From an uncultured Lachnospiraceae bacterium (GTDB lineage Bacteria > Bacillota > Clostridia > Lachnospirales > Lachnospiraceae): a stretch of DNA of 22,908 nucleotides. The stretch spans positions 1-22,908 of the forward strand of contig CAKRNW010000022.1 in the NCBI GenBank assembly GCA_934371505.1, written 5' to 3'. This document shows positions 22,703 to 22,908 of the stretch, piece by piece. Numbering within the stretch: position 1 is the stretch's first letter; every line of letters begins with the position of its first letter. A program made the position numbers and the translations under genes. A model generated the notes under the pieces. That model was not told the DNA's origin, did no database searches, and saw only the letters and a list, made by a program, of their open reading frames with translations.

Positions 22703-22908
22703 ATGAGAGAAAAAATTTTAGATGTATTGGAAGAAAACTATCCCGAGATCGACTTTGAATGTTCCGAGGAATTAGTGGATGACGGAATTTTAGACTCCCT
22801 CACCATTGTGGGAATCATCTCTGCTCTGTCCATGGAATTTGGTGTCGAACTCCCCTACGAAGACATCATCCCCGAAAACTTCAACTCTGTCGATGCCATG
22901 GCAGAACT
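22703..22908 (+). CDS. dltC: Acyl/D-alanyl carrier protein, 5' part (DltC-like)
   Basis: The first 68 codons of a small acidic carrier protein, running off the window. The phosphopantetheine attachment motif is GILDSLTIV with Ser32, preceded by helix 1 (REKILDVLEENYPEI) and followed by ISALSMEFGVELPYEDI, the usual four-helix carrier layout. The DSL motif and position directly after a DltB-like gene suggest DltC, which carries D-alanine. Identity as DltC rather than another carrier rests on that context. Ribosome site AAGGAG is strong. Confidence 0.8.
   Translation, partial: MREKILDVLEENYPEIDFECSEELVDDGILDSLTIVGIISALSMEFGVELPYEDIIPENFNSVDAMAE

Noticed and set aside
1..22908. CRISPR array, tRNA or rRNA genes, insertion sequence or prophage
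   Set aside because: No regularly spaced repeats, cloverleaf-type sequences, rRNA-like stretches, transposase, integrase or phage structural genes were seen on either strand.

Overview
The window looks like chromosome from a gut Firmicute of the Lachnospiraceae (Blautia / Ruminococcus gnavus type). The grounds are moderate GC, strong AGGAG-type ribosome sites, lipoprotein binding proteins with acidic Ser/Thr-rich linkers, AraC-type (YesN) and YesM/LytS-type two-component partners, and a sialic-acid cluster laid out as in gut Clostridia. The family assignment is inference from gene content; no marker gene is present.

Layout. (1) 1-1126: the start of a minus-strand gene, a decayed OmpR-type response regulator beside a direct-repeat operator, an acyl-CoA thioesterase, and a bidirectional terminator. 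(2) 1143-8536, minus strand: a sialic-acid (nan) operon, transcribed as binding protein, two permeases, nanA, yhcH/nanQ, nanE, nanK and an SGNH esterase. It is divergent from an RpiR-family regulator (8874-9722). Two identical 13-bp near-palindromes lie between them, one in the spacer of the operon promoter. No transporter ATPase, sialidase or 2,7-anhydro-Neu5Ac oxidoreductase is present. (3) 9727-11412: a GH13 alpha-glucosidase. (4) 11637-20997: a sugar-sensing and uptake locus, with an AraC-type response regulator and mglBAC on the minus strand, and a histidine kinase plus sugar-binding lipoprotein divergent on the plus strand. (5) 21127-22908: a DltB-like MBOAT acyltransferase and the start of an acyl carrier protein.

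The most unusual material is in the mgl operon. The MglB-like binding protein reads as a circular permutation of the galactose/glucose-binding protein. It starts at the strand carrying the equivalent of E. coli Asn91, runs to the normal C-terminus, then continues through a linker into the sequence that normally begins the protein (Asp14 equivalent in YNAADNF). Nearly all sugar-contact residues and the Ca-binding loop are kept. Its partner MglC carries about 220 extra N-terminal residues, charged and coiled-coil-like, on the cytoplasmic side. A separate, non-permuted sugar-binding lipoprotein is coupled to the histidine kinase. With the AraC-type regulator it probably forms a three-component system (binding protein, kinase, regulator) controlling mglBAC, similar in plan to the XylFII-LytS-YesN xylose system of Clostridium.

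Both ABC operons put the binding protein first and follow it with a hairpin before the next transporter gene, which should give an excess of binding protein over membrane components.
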